From assembly GCF_040719375.1 (NCBI RefSeq), contig NZ_JBFDTP010000001.1, positions 868,001 through 932,000 on the forward strand: DNA of 64,000 bases, read 5' to 3'. The notes beneath the pieces were generated by a model. The model did no database searches. It saw only the letters and a program-made list of their open reading frames with translations, and was not told the origin of the DNA. Below, in pieces: positions 53,052 to 62,517 of the stretch; position 1 is the first letter of the stretch; every line of letters starts with the position of its first letter. The translations under genes were made by a program, and so were the position numbers. Source of the stretch: Clostridium sp. AN503. GTDB taxonomy: Bacteria > Bacillota > Clostridia > Lachnospirales > Lachnospiraceae.

Positions 53052-53426
53052 ATGATATACGTAGCATGTGGAAAAGAACAGGATTATTTTATTGATTTTG
53101 TAGAAAATGCTTTAGGAATATTGGCAAAAGAGGATTACGCCTCTTTTATATCTATATTTGACAGTAGTCGTTTGTCAGAACACGACCTGGTTTTGGCTCT
53201 TAGATATTTAGACATATCCTGTCCTATATTGAAAATTGATGATCCGAAATTAGTAAAAAGCAAGAAACAAAATATTTGTTTGTTTGCCTTTAATGACGGC
53301 AGTGGGTATTATATGGATTATGACTTAACAACAGATGGTGCAATAAATGATTTAACAATTCAAATCGAATTTTTGAGAAAGGCAGAGGGGTATATAGTGG
53401 TTCTTGACGATTTGCATACCCTATAA
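53052..53426 (+). CDS. hypothetical protein
   Basis: A 124-aa soluble protein that I do not recognise. It is acidic and rich in aromatic residues, with a helix-rich first half (QDYFIDFVENALGILAKEDYASF) and strands in the second half (NICLFAFNDGSGYYMDYDL). The ribosome site (GAGAG, 12 bases away) is weak. AT content is higher than in the housekeeping genes around it. The size and composition recall immunity-type or orphan accessory proteins, but nothing supports a specific call. Confidence 0.5.
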   Translation: MIYVACGKEQDYFIDFVENALGILAKEDYASFISIFDSSRLSEHDLVLALRYLDISCPILKIDDPKLVKSKKQNICLFAFNDGSGYYMDYDLTTDGAINDLTIQIEFLRKAEGYIVVLDDLHTL

Positions 53427-53484
53427 TATTTCAAAAGTATAACTTCTGGTTTCTCGGACCGATTTAAAAATACCTTATTGATAA

Positions 53485-53643
53485 AAGACGTACTACCCGT
53501 TTTTTGTGGTGCACAAATGGTTCCCAACTTTACAAAACCATGCTGTTAGAGATTATGCCGCCCTATTCGCAGGATCTGAGGAAACGCCCATTCAATGCAG
53601 GTTTACGGGATCAGCATACGATTTACCGCCTTTTGACTGCTGA
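53485..53643 (+). pseudogene. possible C-terminal gene remnant
   Basis: A frame without a start runs from 53485 to a TGA at 53641. It contains RDYAALFAGSEETPIQC and ends AYDLPPFDC, which looks protein-like and unlike random sequence, but has no ATG at a ribosome site. It may be the end of a lost gene. The rest of 53427-54087 shows no gene, apart from the hairpin at 53954. Confidence 0.25.
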
Positions 53644-53953
53644 TTTAGCTATACAGGCAATAAAAAATAGAATACAAAAACAGTGTTACATTGATATGCA
53701 CCACTCTGAGTAGACAAGTGAAACAATAATAATTTGTTACTTAAGAGGGAGCATATTCCATGGTAAAAGGCTTTTTATGATTATGTATTCAAAAATACAG
53801 AAATTATTCATCTGCTAAACTACAGCACTATAAAACTTCTATATTTTAACACCACTAGAATAACTGTTTGGATAGCTGTTGAAAAAATAGTTAAGATAAC
53901 CTCTAAAACAACACAAAAAATACTTGTACGTAGACTTCTACTCGGCATAAAAA

Positions 53954-53980
53954 CTGCCAGCAGGTTTTATCTACTGGCAG
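53954..53980 (-). terminator. probable terminator of the rsmG operon
   Basis: CTGCCAG and CTGGCAG form a 7-bp stem with a 13-base loop, and TTTTT follows on the minus strand. It is about 110 bases after the rsmG stop. Confidence 0.6.
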
Positions 53981-54087
53981 AAAAATCTTGCTTTTTCAAT
54001 TGTCTACTTAACATGAAACAGCACACATACTTGAAAAACGCTATTTTATTTATTCACAACAATTCAGGATGACAGCAATATAGATAC

Positions 54088-54819
54088 TTACCCAATAGGC
54101 TCCTTTGATGGAACTCCTGCTTTTCTGGGATACCTCTTTCCTGTCTTCTCCACCTTCTTGATCACTACAAGGGCTCGATCCGCTTCTGCTTCTGCCAACT
54201 CAAACCGTATGATCTCCTCAATATCTCCTCCCAATGCACGGATAGCTTTTCTTCCAGTCTCAAGCTCCTCATCTATCCTACCAGATTTATAAGGAACAAA
54301 GCATCCTCCAACTCGAACAAAAGGCAGACAATATTCAGAAAGCGTAGCTGCATTCGCTACTGCTCTCGACACACAAAAATCAAACTGTTCTCTGTATTTC
54401 ACATCACGTCCGTAATCCTCTGCTCTGCCATGAATCGTCTCTATTTTATCAAGACCAAGTTTCTCTATCACTTCATTTAAAAACTTGATCCTTTTATTGA
54501 GAGAATCCAACAAGGTCAGCTTAAGCTCTGGAAATGCAATCTTCAGAGGAATTCCAGGAAACCCTGCCCCAGTTCCTACGTCGATCACAGAAGAATGTAA
54601 ACCAGATAAATCTTTTACTGCACGAATCAATGATAAACTGTCAATAAAATGTTTGGATATCACCTCATCCAATTCTGTAATTGCAGTCAAATTCATTACT
54701 TTATTCCATTCAATAAGCAATTCATAATATTGATAAAACTGCCCCAATTGCTTTTCTGACAAAGTTATCCCAAGGGATTTTGCGCCGTCAGTCATTTTAT
54801 CCACAAAATACTGTTCCAT
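54088..54819 (-). CDS. rsmG: 16S rRNA (guanine-N7) methyltransferase RsmG
   Basis: About 243 aa. SAM-binding motif VIDVGTGAGFPGIPL, then LLDSLNKRIKFLNEV and the SRAVA motif are those of RsmG/GidB, which methylates G527 of 16S rRNA. The ATG at 54819 follows GGAGG; the ATG at 54852 overlaps mnmG but has no ribosome site. It is the last gene of the mnmE-mnmG-rsmG block. Confidence 0.94.
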   Translation of the reverse strand: MEQYFVDKMTDGAKSLGITLSEKQLGQFYQYYELLIEWNKVMNLTAITELDEVISKHFIDSLSLIRAVKDLSGLHSSVIDVGTGAGFPGIPLKIAFPELKLTLLDSLNKRIKFLNEVIEKLGLDKIETIHGRAEDYGRDVKYREQFDFCVSRAVANAATLSEYCLPFVRVGGCFVPYKSGRIDEELETGRKAIRALGGDIEEIIRFELAEAEADRALVVIKKVEKTGKRYPRKAGVPSKEPIG

Positions 54820-54844
54820 AATTCCTCCACTGTTGATAATCTTT

Positions 54845-56725
54845 TTATCCATGACGCAATTGTTCTAAATGAACCAGCAATACAGAAATATCAGCCGGTG
54901 ATACACCTGAGATCCGGGATGCCTGACCAATAGAAACCGGTTTATACAGATTTAATTTCTGTACTGCTTCTCGCCTCAGACTCTTTACCGTACTATAGTC
55001 AAAATCAGCGCTCAACTTTTTGCTCTCCAGCTTCTTAAACTGTGCTACCTGCTGCTGCTGTCTGCGAAGATAACCCTCATATTTTATATTTATGTTAACC
55101 TGTTCCGCAGTATCATAGGGAAGCGACGGTCGATTAGGATCAATTTCAGTTAACATAAAATAATCAAGCTCTGGTCTGCGTATCAATTCTGCTAAGGTCG
55201 CTCCCGTTTTCAGCGCTGTACTGCCATGTTTGTGCAGAAACTCCTGCACCTCTCTGCTTGCACCAATGTTGGTTTTCTCCAAACGTTCCATCTCCGCTTT
55301 GATATCACGTTCCTTCTGCAAGACTTTTTCATATGTCTCATCATCCACCAGGCCCATCTCATGACCGATTCCACGCAAGCGCAGGTCCGCATTGTCCTGT
55401 CGTAAAAGCAGTCGGTACTCTGCTCTGGAAGTCATCATCCGATATGGTTCATTATTTTCCTTTGTCACCAGATCATCTATTAAAACCCCAATATATGCCT
55501 GGGAACGGTCCAGTACAAAAGCTTCTTTCCCCATTACCTGCATAGCCGCATTGACTCCGGCCATAAATCCCTGGACAGCCGCCTCCTCATAACCGGAGCT
55601 TCCATTAAACTGGCCTCCACTGAACAGGCCATGGATCGCCTTAAACTCCAGAGATAGCTTCAATTGACGTGAATTGATACAATCGTATTCAATTGCATAT
55701 GCATTTCGCACAATTTTCACCTGTTCCAGTCCGGGTACGGTGCGGTACATTGCATACTGGACATCTTCCGGAAGTGAACTGGACATACCGCCCAGATACA
55801 TCTCATTGGTATACAAGCCTTCCGGTTCAATAAAGACCTGATGACGCTCTTTATCCGGGAATTTCACCACCTTATCCTCAATGGACGGACAATACCTGGG
55901 GCCAGTTCCCTCTATAGCTCCTGAGAACAGAGGCGACCGGTCCAAATTTTCCCTGATGATCTCATGTGTCTTTTCACAGGTATAGGTCAGCCAGCAGGAC
56001 ACCTGATCTTTCTGCACTGATTCCGGATCTGTGGAAAAGGAAAATGGAACAACTCTCTCATCTCCAAATTGTTCTTCCATCTTAGTGAAATCGATACTGC
56101 GTCTGTCTACCCGGGCCGGAGTTCCTGTTTTAAAGCGATACATTTCAATCCCATTTTCAATCAGAGAATCCGTAAGGTGATTGGCTGCCTGAAGCCCGTT
56201 TGGTCCAGTAGCATTGCTGACATCACCATAAATACACCTTGCCTTAAGATAAGTTCCCGTCGCCAAAACCACTGCTTTTGCGTGATATACAGCGCCGGAG
56301 AGAGTTTTTACTCCCGTGATCTGATGATCTTTTACGATCAGTTCTGAAACCTCAGCCTGGCGGATCGTAAGATGCTCCGTATTCTCCAGGGTATCCCTCA
56401 TCTGACGGCTGTACTCCTGCTTATCCGCCTGAGCGCGCAGGGAATGCACTGCGGGTCCCTTTGATTCATTGAGCATTTTGGATTGGATAAATGTCTTGTC
56501 GATATTTTTTCCCATTTCACCACCCAAAGCATCCAGTTCCCTTACCAGATGTCCTTTGGAGCTTCCACCAATATTTGGGTTGCAGGGCATCAGTGCAATA
56601 CTGTCCACACTGACTGTAAATACAATAGTCTCCATTCCAAGTCTGGCACAAGCAAGAGCCGCCTCGCAGCCCGCATGGCCTGCTCCAACTACTATGATAT
56701 CATAAGTTTCTTCCAAATATGGCAT
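54845..56725 (-). CDS. mnmG: tRNA uridine 5-carboxymethylaminomethyl synthase MnmG
   Basis: A 626-aa FAD protein. The dinucleotide motif IIVVGAGHAGCEAALA, the NPNIGGSSKGHLVRE segment, two conserved family motifs (GPRYCPSIEDK and GLFSGGQFNGSSGYEEAA) and the helical C-terminus are clear. With MnmE it modifies the wobble uridine of certain tRNAs. It follows mnmE by 24 bases. Confidence 0.96.
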   Translation of the reverse strand: MPYLEETYDIIVVGAGHAGCEAALACARLGMETIVFTVSVDSIALMPCNPNIGGSSKGHLVRELDALGGEMGKNIDKTFIQSKMLNESKGPAVHSLRAQADKQEYSRQMRDTLENTEHLTIRQAEVSELIVKDHQITGVKTLSGAVYHAKAVVLATGTYLKARCIYGDVSNATGPNGLQAANHLTDSLIENGIEMYRFKTGTPARVDRRSIDFTKMEEQFGDERVVPFSFSTDPESVQKDQVSCWLTYTCEKTHEIIRENLDRSPLFSGAIEGTGPRYCPSIEDKVVKFPDKERHQVFIEPEGLYTNEMYLGGMSSSLPEDVQYAMYRTVPGLEQVKIVRNAYAIEYDCINSRQLKLSLEFKAIHGLFSGGQFNGSSGYEEAAVQGFMAGVNAAMQVMGKEAFVLDRSQAYIGVLIDDLVTKENNEPYRMMTSRAEYRLLLRQDNADLRLRGIGHEMGLVDDETYEKVLQKERDIKAEMERLEKTNIGASREVQEFLHKHGSTALKTGATLAELIRRPELDYFMLTEIDPNRPSLPYDTAEQVNINIKYEGYLRRQQQQVAQFKKLESKKLSADFDYSTVKSLRREAVQKLNLYKPVSIGQASRISGVSPADISVLLVHLEQLRHG

Positions 56726-56749
56726 AACTAAAAATCCCTTCTAAACTTG

Positions 56750-58138
56750 TTATTTACCCATACAAAATCTGCTGAAGATCTCATTTACCAGATCATCCTC
56801 CACAGCTTCGCCAATAATTGTCCCAAGCTGTTCATACGCATCCATCAGATCAATTGTAAGAAAATCCTCCGGCATCTTGTCATAAATACTCTGTTCTACC
56901 ATCCTTAAACTGGAAAGTGCATTGACCAGAGCGGTCTTATGTCTCACATTCGTTATCAATACTTCATCGTTAAAATTCAGCTCACCATGGTAAAAAAGAT
57001 CCTGAATCGTTTTTTCCAGTTCTTCAATCCCGGTCTCTTCCTTAGCTGACACCGCAATCACGGGATGTGATGTTCTCTCCGCCAGTTCAGACTCTGTAAC
57101 AACCATTTCAAGATCTGTTTTATTCAACAGAACTACCGCTTTTCTGCCCTGGATCAATTCCATGATCACAGCATCATTTTCATCCAGAGGACAGGAACCG
57201 TCTACTACATAGATGATCAGATCCGCTTCATCTGCAACATTTTTTGCTTTTAAAACTCCGATCTGTTCCACAATATCTTCCGTCTCCCGGATACCGGCTG
57301 TATCAATGATATTCAGGCTGATACCATGCAACCGGATATGTTCTTCTAAAGTATCTCTTGTTGTTCCGGCAATATCTGTGACGATCGCCCGCTCTTCCCC
57401 CACCAGCACATTCATCAGAGAAGACTTCCCTGCGTTGGGTTTTCCAAGAATGACCGTCCGGATTCCTTCTGATACAATCTTGCCATTATCTGATGAACGA
57501 ACCATCTTTTCCAACTCATTGACCATAGGACTTAGGCGCTCAAGCAGCTCTTGTCCATATCCTTCCAGAGAGATATGCTCCGGGTCATCCAAAGCAGACT
57601 CAATATATGCGATCTGATAAATGATCTGCTCTCTCAATTCCTTCACTTTTTGGGAAACAGAACCTTTTAACTGGCTTACAGAGCTTTTCATTGCATATTC
57701 ATTGCTGGAGTTTATCACATCGATCACTGCCTCTGCCTGAGAAAGATCGATTCTTCCATTCAAAAACGCCCTTTTTGTAAATTCTCCAGGTTCCGCGGGT
57801 CTCGCCCCATATTTGATTACTGTCTCCAGTATTTTTTTCATAATAAGGACACCGCCGTGGCAATCTATCTCCACCGTGTCTTCTGCTGTATAGCTGTGAG
57901 GGCCTTTCATAATAAGCACCAGCACCTCGTCTAATATTTCATTTCCATCCTGAACGACTCCATAGTGGATCGTATGAGACGGTACTTTCGTCAAATCAAA
58001 TCCGGTCTTTTTACTTTTAAATATCTTATTTACAATCGCAGCTGCTTCGCTTCCGCTGACCCGCACGATTCCGATCCCCGAGCTGCTCATGGCTGTTGCG
58101 ATAGCAGCTATGGTATCTGCGCTTCTGTCTTTCAGCAT
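56750..58138 (-). CDS. mnmE: tRNA modification GTPase MnmE
   Basis: About 462 aa. An N-terminal folate-binding domain is followed by a helical domain with an inserted GTPase (G1 GKPNAGKSS, G3 DTAGIRET, G4 NKTD) and the C-terminal CxGK motif (FCMGK). It is the partner of MnmG. The ATG at 58138 follows GGAGG; the longer frame is rejected. It starts 86 bases after khpB. Confidence 0.96.
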   Translation of the reverse strand: MLKDRSADTIAAIATAMSSSGIGIVRVSGSEAAAIVNKIFKSKKTGFDLTKVPSHTIHYGVVQDGNEILDEVLVLIMKGPHSYTAEDTVEIDCHGGVLIMKKILETVIKYGARPAEPGEFTKRAFLNGRIDLSQAEAVIDVINSSNEYAMKSSVSQLKGSVSQKVKELREQIIYQIAYIESALDDPEHISLEGYGQELLERLSPMVNELEKMVRSSDNGKIVSEGIRTVILGKPNAGKSSLMNVLVGEERAIVTDIAGTTRDTLEEHIRLHGISLNIIDTAGIRETEDIVEQIGVLKAKNVADEADLIIYVVDGSCPLDENDAVIMELIQGRKAVVLLNKTDLEMVVTESELAERTSHPVIAVSAKEETGIEELEKTIQDLFYHGELNFNDEVLITNVRHKTALVNALSSLRMVEQSIYDKMPEDFLTIDLMDAYEQLGTIIGEAVEDDLVNEIFSRFCMGK

Positions 58139-58223
58139 AATTTCCTCCGATACTGAAATCAAACAAAGGGGCATCCGGTGGTGGCTAACCCACTACCAGA
58201 CACCCCCATTTTACTTCTGACTT

Positions 58224-59309
58224 CTAAGCTTCTGTCTCATTCTGAACAGGTTTTTCTACATTTTTATCTCTGTCACGGTCCCTGCGGTTATTGTACCGGT
58301 CCCTGCGCCCGCCATTTCCATAGCCTTCCTTCTTCAAAGAAATAACTACATGACGGTACGGGTCTTCTCCCTCACTGCGCGTCACCACATAACGGTCATT
58401 CTGAAGGGCAGAGTGGATAATGCGCCTCTCATAAGGATTCATCGGCTCTAAAGATACCGGATGTTTGGTACGCTTTACCTTATAAGAAATATTCCTCGCC
58501 AGAGTTTCCAGGGTTTCTTTTCTTCTCTCCCGGTAATTCTCCGTGTCCAGCTTCACTCTCAGATAACCTTCGGTTTCCTTATTTACAACAAGGCTTACAA
58601 GGTACTGAAGGGAATCCAGGGTCTGTCCCCTCTTTCCGATCAGGATGCCCATGTCGTCGCCTTCCATCATAACCTGAAGTTCCCGCTCGGAAGCATCATA
58701 AACAGTTTCAATCTTAACTGTCATTCCCATCGCGCCGAAGACCTGCTCCAGGAATTCTTTTGCAGCTTTCTTAACAGCCTCTTCGTCAATCTTTACAGCA
58801 GGTTTTTCCTTCTGCTGGGAATCTTTATTTACTGTATCCTTCTTTTCCGGTTTGGAATAGGACTTCTCGGAAACTGGTTTCTGAGAAACTTTTTCCGGTG
58901 TCTTTCCGGATGCTGGTCTGGCAGATGCTTTTAAGACTGCGGCCTTCTCTGCAGCCTTTTCTGCTGCCGCTTTTTCGGCTGCTGCTTTCTCTGCCTTTGC
59001 CTTCTCTGCCTTAGCCTTTTCAGCCGCTGCTCTTTCGGCGGCTGCCTTTTCTGCAGCTGCTTTCTGAGCGGCTTCCTTCTCAGCTTTTGCTTTATCGGCT
59101 GCGGCCTGCTTCAAAGCTCTTTCTTCCTCTTCACTCATAACTCTTGCACGGATAATACACGGCTTTGAACCAATGAGACCCAGAAAGCCGGAGCTTTCTT
59201 TCTGTATTACTTCATAATGCAGATGTTCACTGGTAGTCTGCAGCTCGATCAGAGCTTTCGTAATTGCCTCGTCCAATGTCTTCGCAGAGATTGTAATCTT
59301 TTCGTCCAT
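58224..59309 (-). CDS. khpB: RNA-binding protein KhpB/Jag with a long Ala-Lys-Glu linker
   Basis: A 361-aa protein. The Jag N-terminal domain (1-55) is followed by an unusual linker (about 65-135) made of repeated AEKAAAEKA-type units, a second basic segment (135-195), a KH domain with GKRG (about 205-280) and an R3H domain with ERRIIHSAL (about 285-345). Together with KhpA it binds RNA and affects cell elongation in related bacteria. It is 14 bases after yidC. The linker is much longer than in Bacillus Jag. Confidence 0.93.
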   Translation of the reverse strand: MDEKITISAKTLDEAITKALIELQTTSEHLHYEVIQKESSGFLGLIGSKPCIIRARVMSEEEERALKQAAADKAKAEKEAAQKAAAEKAAAERAAAEKAKAEKAKAEKAAAEKAAAEKAAEKAAVLKASARPASGKTPEKVSQKPVSEKSYSKPEKKDTVNKDSQQKEKPAVKIDEEAVKKAAKEFLEQVFGAMGMTVKIETVYDASERELQVMMEGDDMGILIGKRGQTLDSLQYLVSLVVNKETEGYLRVKLDTENYRERRKETLETLARNISYKVKRTKHPVSLEPMNPYERRIIHSALQNDRYVVTRSEGEDPYRHVVISLKKEGYGNGGRRDRYNNRRDRDRDKNVEKPVQNETEA

Positions 59310-59323
59310 TGCTCCGTACCCCC

Positions 59324-60619
59324 TTACTTGTTATGCTTCTCGTTATACTTTGCAACCATATTGGCCTTTGCTGCAAGGCTGCCGGGTTTCGCATTGCTGT
59401 TATAGTAGCTGGTGGATTCTTTTACCTGCTCTTTTGTCTTCTCAAGCTTCTCCGCTCTCTTTGCTTCCTCACGCTCTGCAGCTGCCTGCATATTCTTCAG
59501 GCTTGCTGTCGCATTCTGGTTGATCTTCTGAGGCGGAAGGCCTTTTTTGGCACGCTTTTTATTTGCTTTTTCTACATTCTTACGGATCAGCTCGTCCATA
59601 TCAACTTTATTCAGATATGCATTAACGCCAACCTGCTGGATGATCTGGAACACACTGCTGGCTACCCAGTAGATACCGATCGCCGCCGGGAATGTGAAAC
59701 AGAACCAAACGGACATCAAAGGCATTACCAGGTTCATCTGCTTCATCATCTGTGATCCAGGCGCATCTTCATTCTGAGGCTGGTTCGCCATCATCAGCTT
59801 GGCGCTGAGCCACTGAGTAAGACCTGCCAGGATCGGGATCAGCCATGCAACTGTCGGGATCCAGCTGCCGTTAAACGGATTGGATGCCAGGTTGATTCCA
59901 AAAAAGGAGTTCATGCTCTCGATCGCCTGGGAATTGGTTGTAATTACGTTTGCCGCATGAGGGAACGCCTGTCCAAGCTCACTCCACTGTGCGGGATTTA
60001 ACTTGTAGAGGATATCTACCATCTTATTTCCGAGGGCATCGCCGGTCACTCCGGTTAAGTCGCCGATCGCATTCATACCGGTCAACGGTATATTGTGGTC
60101 TGTGGCAAACTGTACCAGATTGGCTGCCGCGCCTTCTGTTAAAGCGCCTGCGCTGGCTGCGCCGGTTATGGCGTACACTACCTGCATAAAGCAGTCTTTT
60201 ACGGATGTTACATAGGCCGGGATACTGTAGATCACCCGGTACAGGGCAAGCAGGATCGGCATCTGGATGACAAGCTGGAGACAGCCGCCAGTCATGGATG
60301 TTCCGTACTTTTCATAGACAGCTTTTGTTTCCACGTTCATCTTCATCATGGAATCATTGTCTGTTTTACCCTTATACTTATTTTGAATTGCCTGTAGCTC
60401 TGGCTGCATCACTGCCATCAACTTGGATGATTTCTGCTGCTTGATGGTCAGCGGGAACATGATTAATTTCACAACTAAGGTAAATAAAATAATTGATAGA
60501 CCAATGTTGAGCACACCGAATGTACCGGTAAACTCAAATAATGCATTCATGATCCATCCCAATGCCTGGGAAAACGGACCAAGGAATCCCCCTACTTTTG
60601 TCAAAACTAAGTAATCCAA
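59324..60619 (-). CDS. yidC: membrane protein insertase YidC/OxaA
   Basis: A 431-aa insertase. The conserved five-helix core shows FPLTIKQQKSSKLMAVMQPELQAIQNKYKGK and a C-terminal VWFCFTFPAAIGIYWVASSVFQI. There is no lipobox at the N-terminus. A large insertion (about 150-245), partly hydrophilic, lies between core helices, and the tail is lysine-rich for ribosome contact. It helps Sec and inserts small membrane proteins. It follows yidD. Confidence 0.95.
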   Translation of the reverse strand: MDYLVLTKVGGFLGPFSQALGWIMNALFEFTGTFGVLNIGLSIILFTLVVKLIMFPLTIKQQKSSKLMAVMQPELQAIQNKYKGKTDNDSMMKMNVETKAVYEKYGTSMTGGCLQLVIQMPILLALYRVIYSIPAYVTSVKDCFMQVVYAITGAASAGALTEGAAANLVQFATDHNIPLTGMNAIGDLTGVTGDALGNKMVDILYKLNPAQWSELGQAFPHAANVITTNSQAIESMNSFFGINLASNPFNGSWIPTVAWLIPILAGLTQWLSAKLMMANQPQNEDAPGSQMMKQMNLVMPLMSVWFCFTFPAAIGIYWVASSVFQIIQQVGVNAYLNKVDMDELIRKNVEKANKKRAKKGLPPQKINQNATASLKNMQAAAEREEAKRAEKLEKTKEQVKESTSYYNSNAKPGSLAAKANMVAKYNEKHNK

Positions 60620-60638
60620 TCTGTTACCTCCTCATACG

Positions 60639-60854
60639 TTACGGAACTGGGTCATAACCGCCTTCTGCCCATGGATGACACCGTAGTATCCTCTTGATGG
60701 ACAACCATAGTCCTTTCACCACACCATACTTTTGCAGTGCCTCAATGGCGTATTGGGAACACGTAGGTGTGTAAATGCAGTGAGTCCTTATCTTTAACGG
60801 CGACAGGAATATCTGGTAGCCGCGGATAAGAAGGATGAATAATTTTTTAATCAT
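60639..60854 (-). CDS. yidD: membrane protein insertion efficiency factor YidD
   Basis: A 71-aa protein with the family sequence IRGYQIFLSPLK, TCSQYAIEALQKYG and the C-terminal RCHPWAEGGYDPVP. The conserved cysteines are present. It starts 4 bases after rnpA. Confidence 0.95.
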   Translation of the reverse strand: MIKKLFILLIRGYQIFLSPLKIRTHCIYTPTCSQYAIEALQKYGVVKGLWLSIKRILRCHPWAEGGYDPVP

Positions 60855-60858
60855 AGTC

Positions 60859-61203
60859 TCACTTCGATTCTTTTAAAATGTTATGCAGTCCGCACAGGTG
60901 CAAATATGCACGCTCAATTGTTTTATAGTCTGATTCTTTTGCGGCAGGCCTTGCTACCACTACGATGTCTAATCCTGGTATTAATGTGTTTTTGTGAAGC
61001 CGGAAACTTTCGCGGATGAGACGGGTTACATGGTGTCTGACTACGCTGTTTCCTACTTTTTTACTGACGGATATCCCGATACGATGGGTATCGGTATCTG
61101 TTTTTTTGACGTACATGACCAACTGGCGGTTGGCATGGGATTTCGCAGATCTGTATATGGTCTGGAAATCTGAATTTTTTTTAATGCTTGGGAATCTTTT
61201 CAT
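60859..61203 (-). CDS. rnpA: ribonuclease P protein component
   Basis: A 114-aa basic protein. SIKKNSDFQTIYRSAKSHANRQLVMYV and the RNR-type motif VGNSVVRHHVTRLIRESFR (here with RHHVTR) are typical of RnpA. It binds the RNase P RNA to mature tRNA 5' ends. It is unusually far (335 bases) from rpmH, with a terminator between them. Confidence 0.95.
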   Translation of the reverse strand: MKRFPSIKKNSDFQTIYRSAKSHANRQLVMYVKKTDTDTHRIGISVSKKVGNSVVRHHVTRLIRESFRLHKNTLIPGLDIVVVARPAAKESDYKTIERAYLHLCGLHNILKESK

Positions 61204-61500
61204 TTTGGTTTTTTGTCCATTTTTTAGGGGCGAAATTTTTTGGGGGAGCTTGGGAAGGGGGAATGAGGGGTGGGATTGGGGCGTGCTGGTTTGCTACGAT
61301 CGATGGCGCTTCGCTTATCTTACGCCAGACGGCGCACGGGAAGTTTGTGCGGTGTTCGACCCCGCAGTGCACCTCCATTGCGCTTCGCTCCATGTCGGTC
61401 ACGGGCTTCGCCCTATGAAAAAATGCAAACAAAAATCTGCTTATGTGCAAGCACAACGCAAATTTTTGCTTGCATTTTTTCGCACTGCTCATTGCCTTCG
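61204..61500. repeat. non-coding element between rpmH and rnpA
   Basis: The interval is GC-richer than other gaps and has several hairpins: GGGCTTCGCCC, repeated GCGCTTCGC motifs, and an imperfect stem around 61423-61485 that pairs GCAAACAAAAATCTGC with GCAAATTTTTGCTTGC. Open frames exist on both strands but have no ribosome sites. I believe similar sequence recurs in Lachnospiraceae genomes; only one copy is here. Confidence 0.4.
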
Positions 61501-61502
61501 TG

Positions 61503-61530
61503 AAAAAAAAGGTCACAATTTATTGTGACC
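61503..61530 (-). terminator. rpmH terminator
   Basis: Stem GGTCACAAT/ATTGTGACC followed on the minus strand by eight T, 9 bases after the rpmH stop. Confidence 0.9.
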
Positions 61531-61538
61531 TTGGTTCA

Positions 61539-61673
61539 TTAAGCTGATAATTTCGCTCTGCCTTTTGCTCTTCTGGCAGCTATTACTTTTCTTCCACCCG
61601 GAGTACTCATTCTAGCTCTGAAGCCATGAACTTTCGATCTCTGCCTGTTCTTAGGCTGGAAAGTCATTTTCAT
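61539..61673 (-). CDS. rpmH: 50S ribosomal protein L34
   Basis: A 44-aa, very basic protein, MKMTFQPKNRQRSKVHGFR and onward with RMSTPGGRKVIAARRAKGR, the invariant L34 sequence. GGAGG lies nine bases before the ATG at 61673. It has its own strong promoter and terminator. Confidence 0.97.
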   Translation of the reverse strand: MKMTFQPKNRQRSKVHGFRARMSTPGGRKVIAARRAKGRAKLSA

Positions 61674-61745
61674 CTTGCGGCACCTCCTCTTACAATAGCT
61701 TATCTGATAAACACATTACGACTATTTTAATTAAACATCTTCTCA

Positions 61746-61774
61746 ATTATATAGAAAACATGCGGCTTCGTCAA
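61746..61774 (-). promoter_or_regulatory. rpmH promoter
   Basis: -35 TTGACG (61769-61774), 17-base spacer, -10 TATAAT (61746-61751) on the minus strand. Confidence 0.75.
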
Positions 61775-61887
61775 GCTTTTTCTATAAAATTAAAGTTCCT
61801 TATATTTTAACACCTACAATATGTATGTATGAAAAATATGACAACAACATTTAGTGTTTCTTCCTATTATATATAAATGCCTTTTTA

Positions 61888-62517
61888 TCAGCTAAACTTA
61901 ATAACTCTTAATAAAACGATTCCAATCGCCGTTACCAGCACAGCGGCCGCTATCGCTTCTGGAATGCCGGATGCGGTTATGGTTGCCATGATCAGTCCCC
62001 ATACTGCGTCCACAACTACATTCTTTTTTTCGGCATACTCCTGGGAAAAAAGTAAATAGATGCTTCCCATGACTAAGATCGTATTCGTCATCGATCCTAA
62101 AAAACCAGTCACTGCCAGTGCAGCCGGCTTGGGTATTTTTACTTTTTTAAATAAGATCCACAGCCATCCTGCAGCTACCCCGATCAAGATCCGGCATCCT
62201 ACAGAAATCCAGATCGACTTTGCAGCGCCGGAGATTCCTGCAATCCCGATACTTATAAAGGGTGAAAATGCAAATGATAAAAATGTTGGGGCCATGGTAT
62301 TGCTGATCAGGGAACAGATACCAAAAACGCCTCCAAGGATCGCTCCCGCCAAAGGTCCAAGTAAGATTGCACCTAAGATCACGGGAATGTGCACAGTTGT
62401 CGCCTTTATAAGCGGCAGATAGATCATGCCCAGCGGCGTATTCGCCATCAGGATCACAATCGCTGCCATAAGTGCAACACTGGTAAGCCAACGAGTGTCT
62501 TTTTTTCTCTTATTCAT
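61888..62517 (-). CDS. ECF transporter S component
   Basis: About 209 aa with five to six membrane helices. The N-terminus ALMAAIVILMANTPLGMIYLP and the segment KATTVHIPVILGAILLGPLAGAILGGVFGICSL are typical of substrate-binding S components of energy-coupling factor vitamin importers. The shared EcfA/EcfT module is not in the window. The vitamin is not determinable by eye; no riboswitch is evident upstream. GGAGG precedes the ATG at 62517. It is divergent from dnaA across the origin. Confidence 0.82.
   Translation of the reverse strand: MNKRKKDTRWLTSVALMAAIVILMANTPLGMIYLPLIKATTVHIPVILGAILLGPLAGAILGGVFGICSLISNTMAPTFLSFAFSPFISIGIAGISGAAKSIWISVGCRILIGVAAGWLWILFKKVKIPKPAALAVTGFLGSMTNTILVMGSIYLLFSQEYAEKKNVVVDAVWGLIMATITASGIPEAIAAAVLVTAIGIVLLRVIKFS

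Noticed and set aside
53504..53713. A 69-codon frame with an ATG
   Set aside because: No ribosome site, and the alternative frame at 53485-53643 looks more protein-like.
61016..61528. Several overlapping frames on both strands around rnpA and rpmH
   Set aside because: No ribosome sites and low-complexity content; treated as a non-coding element.
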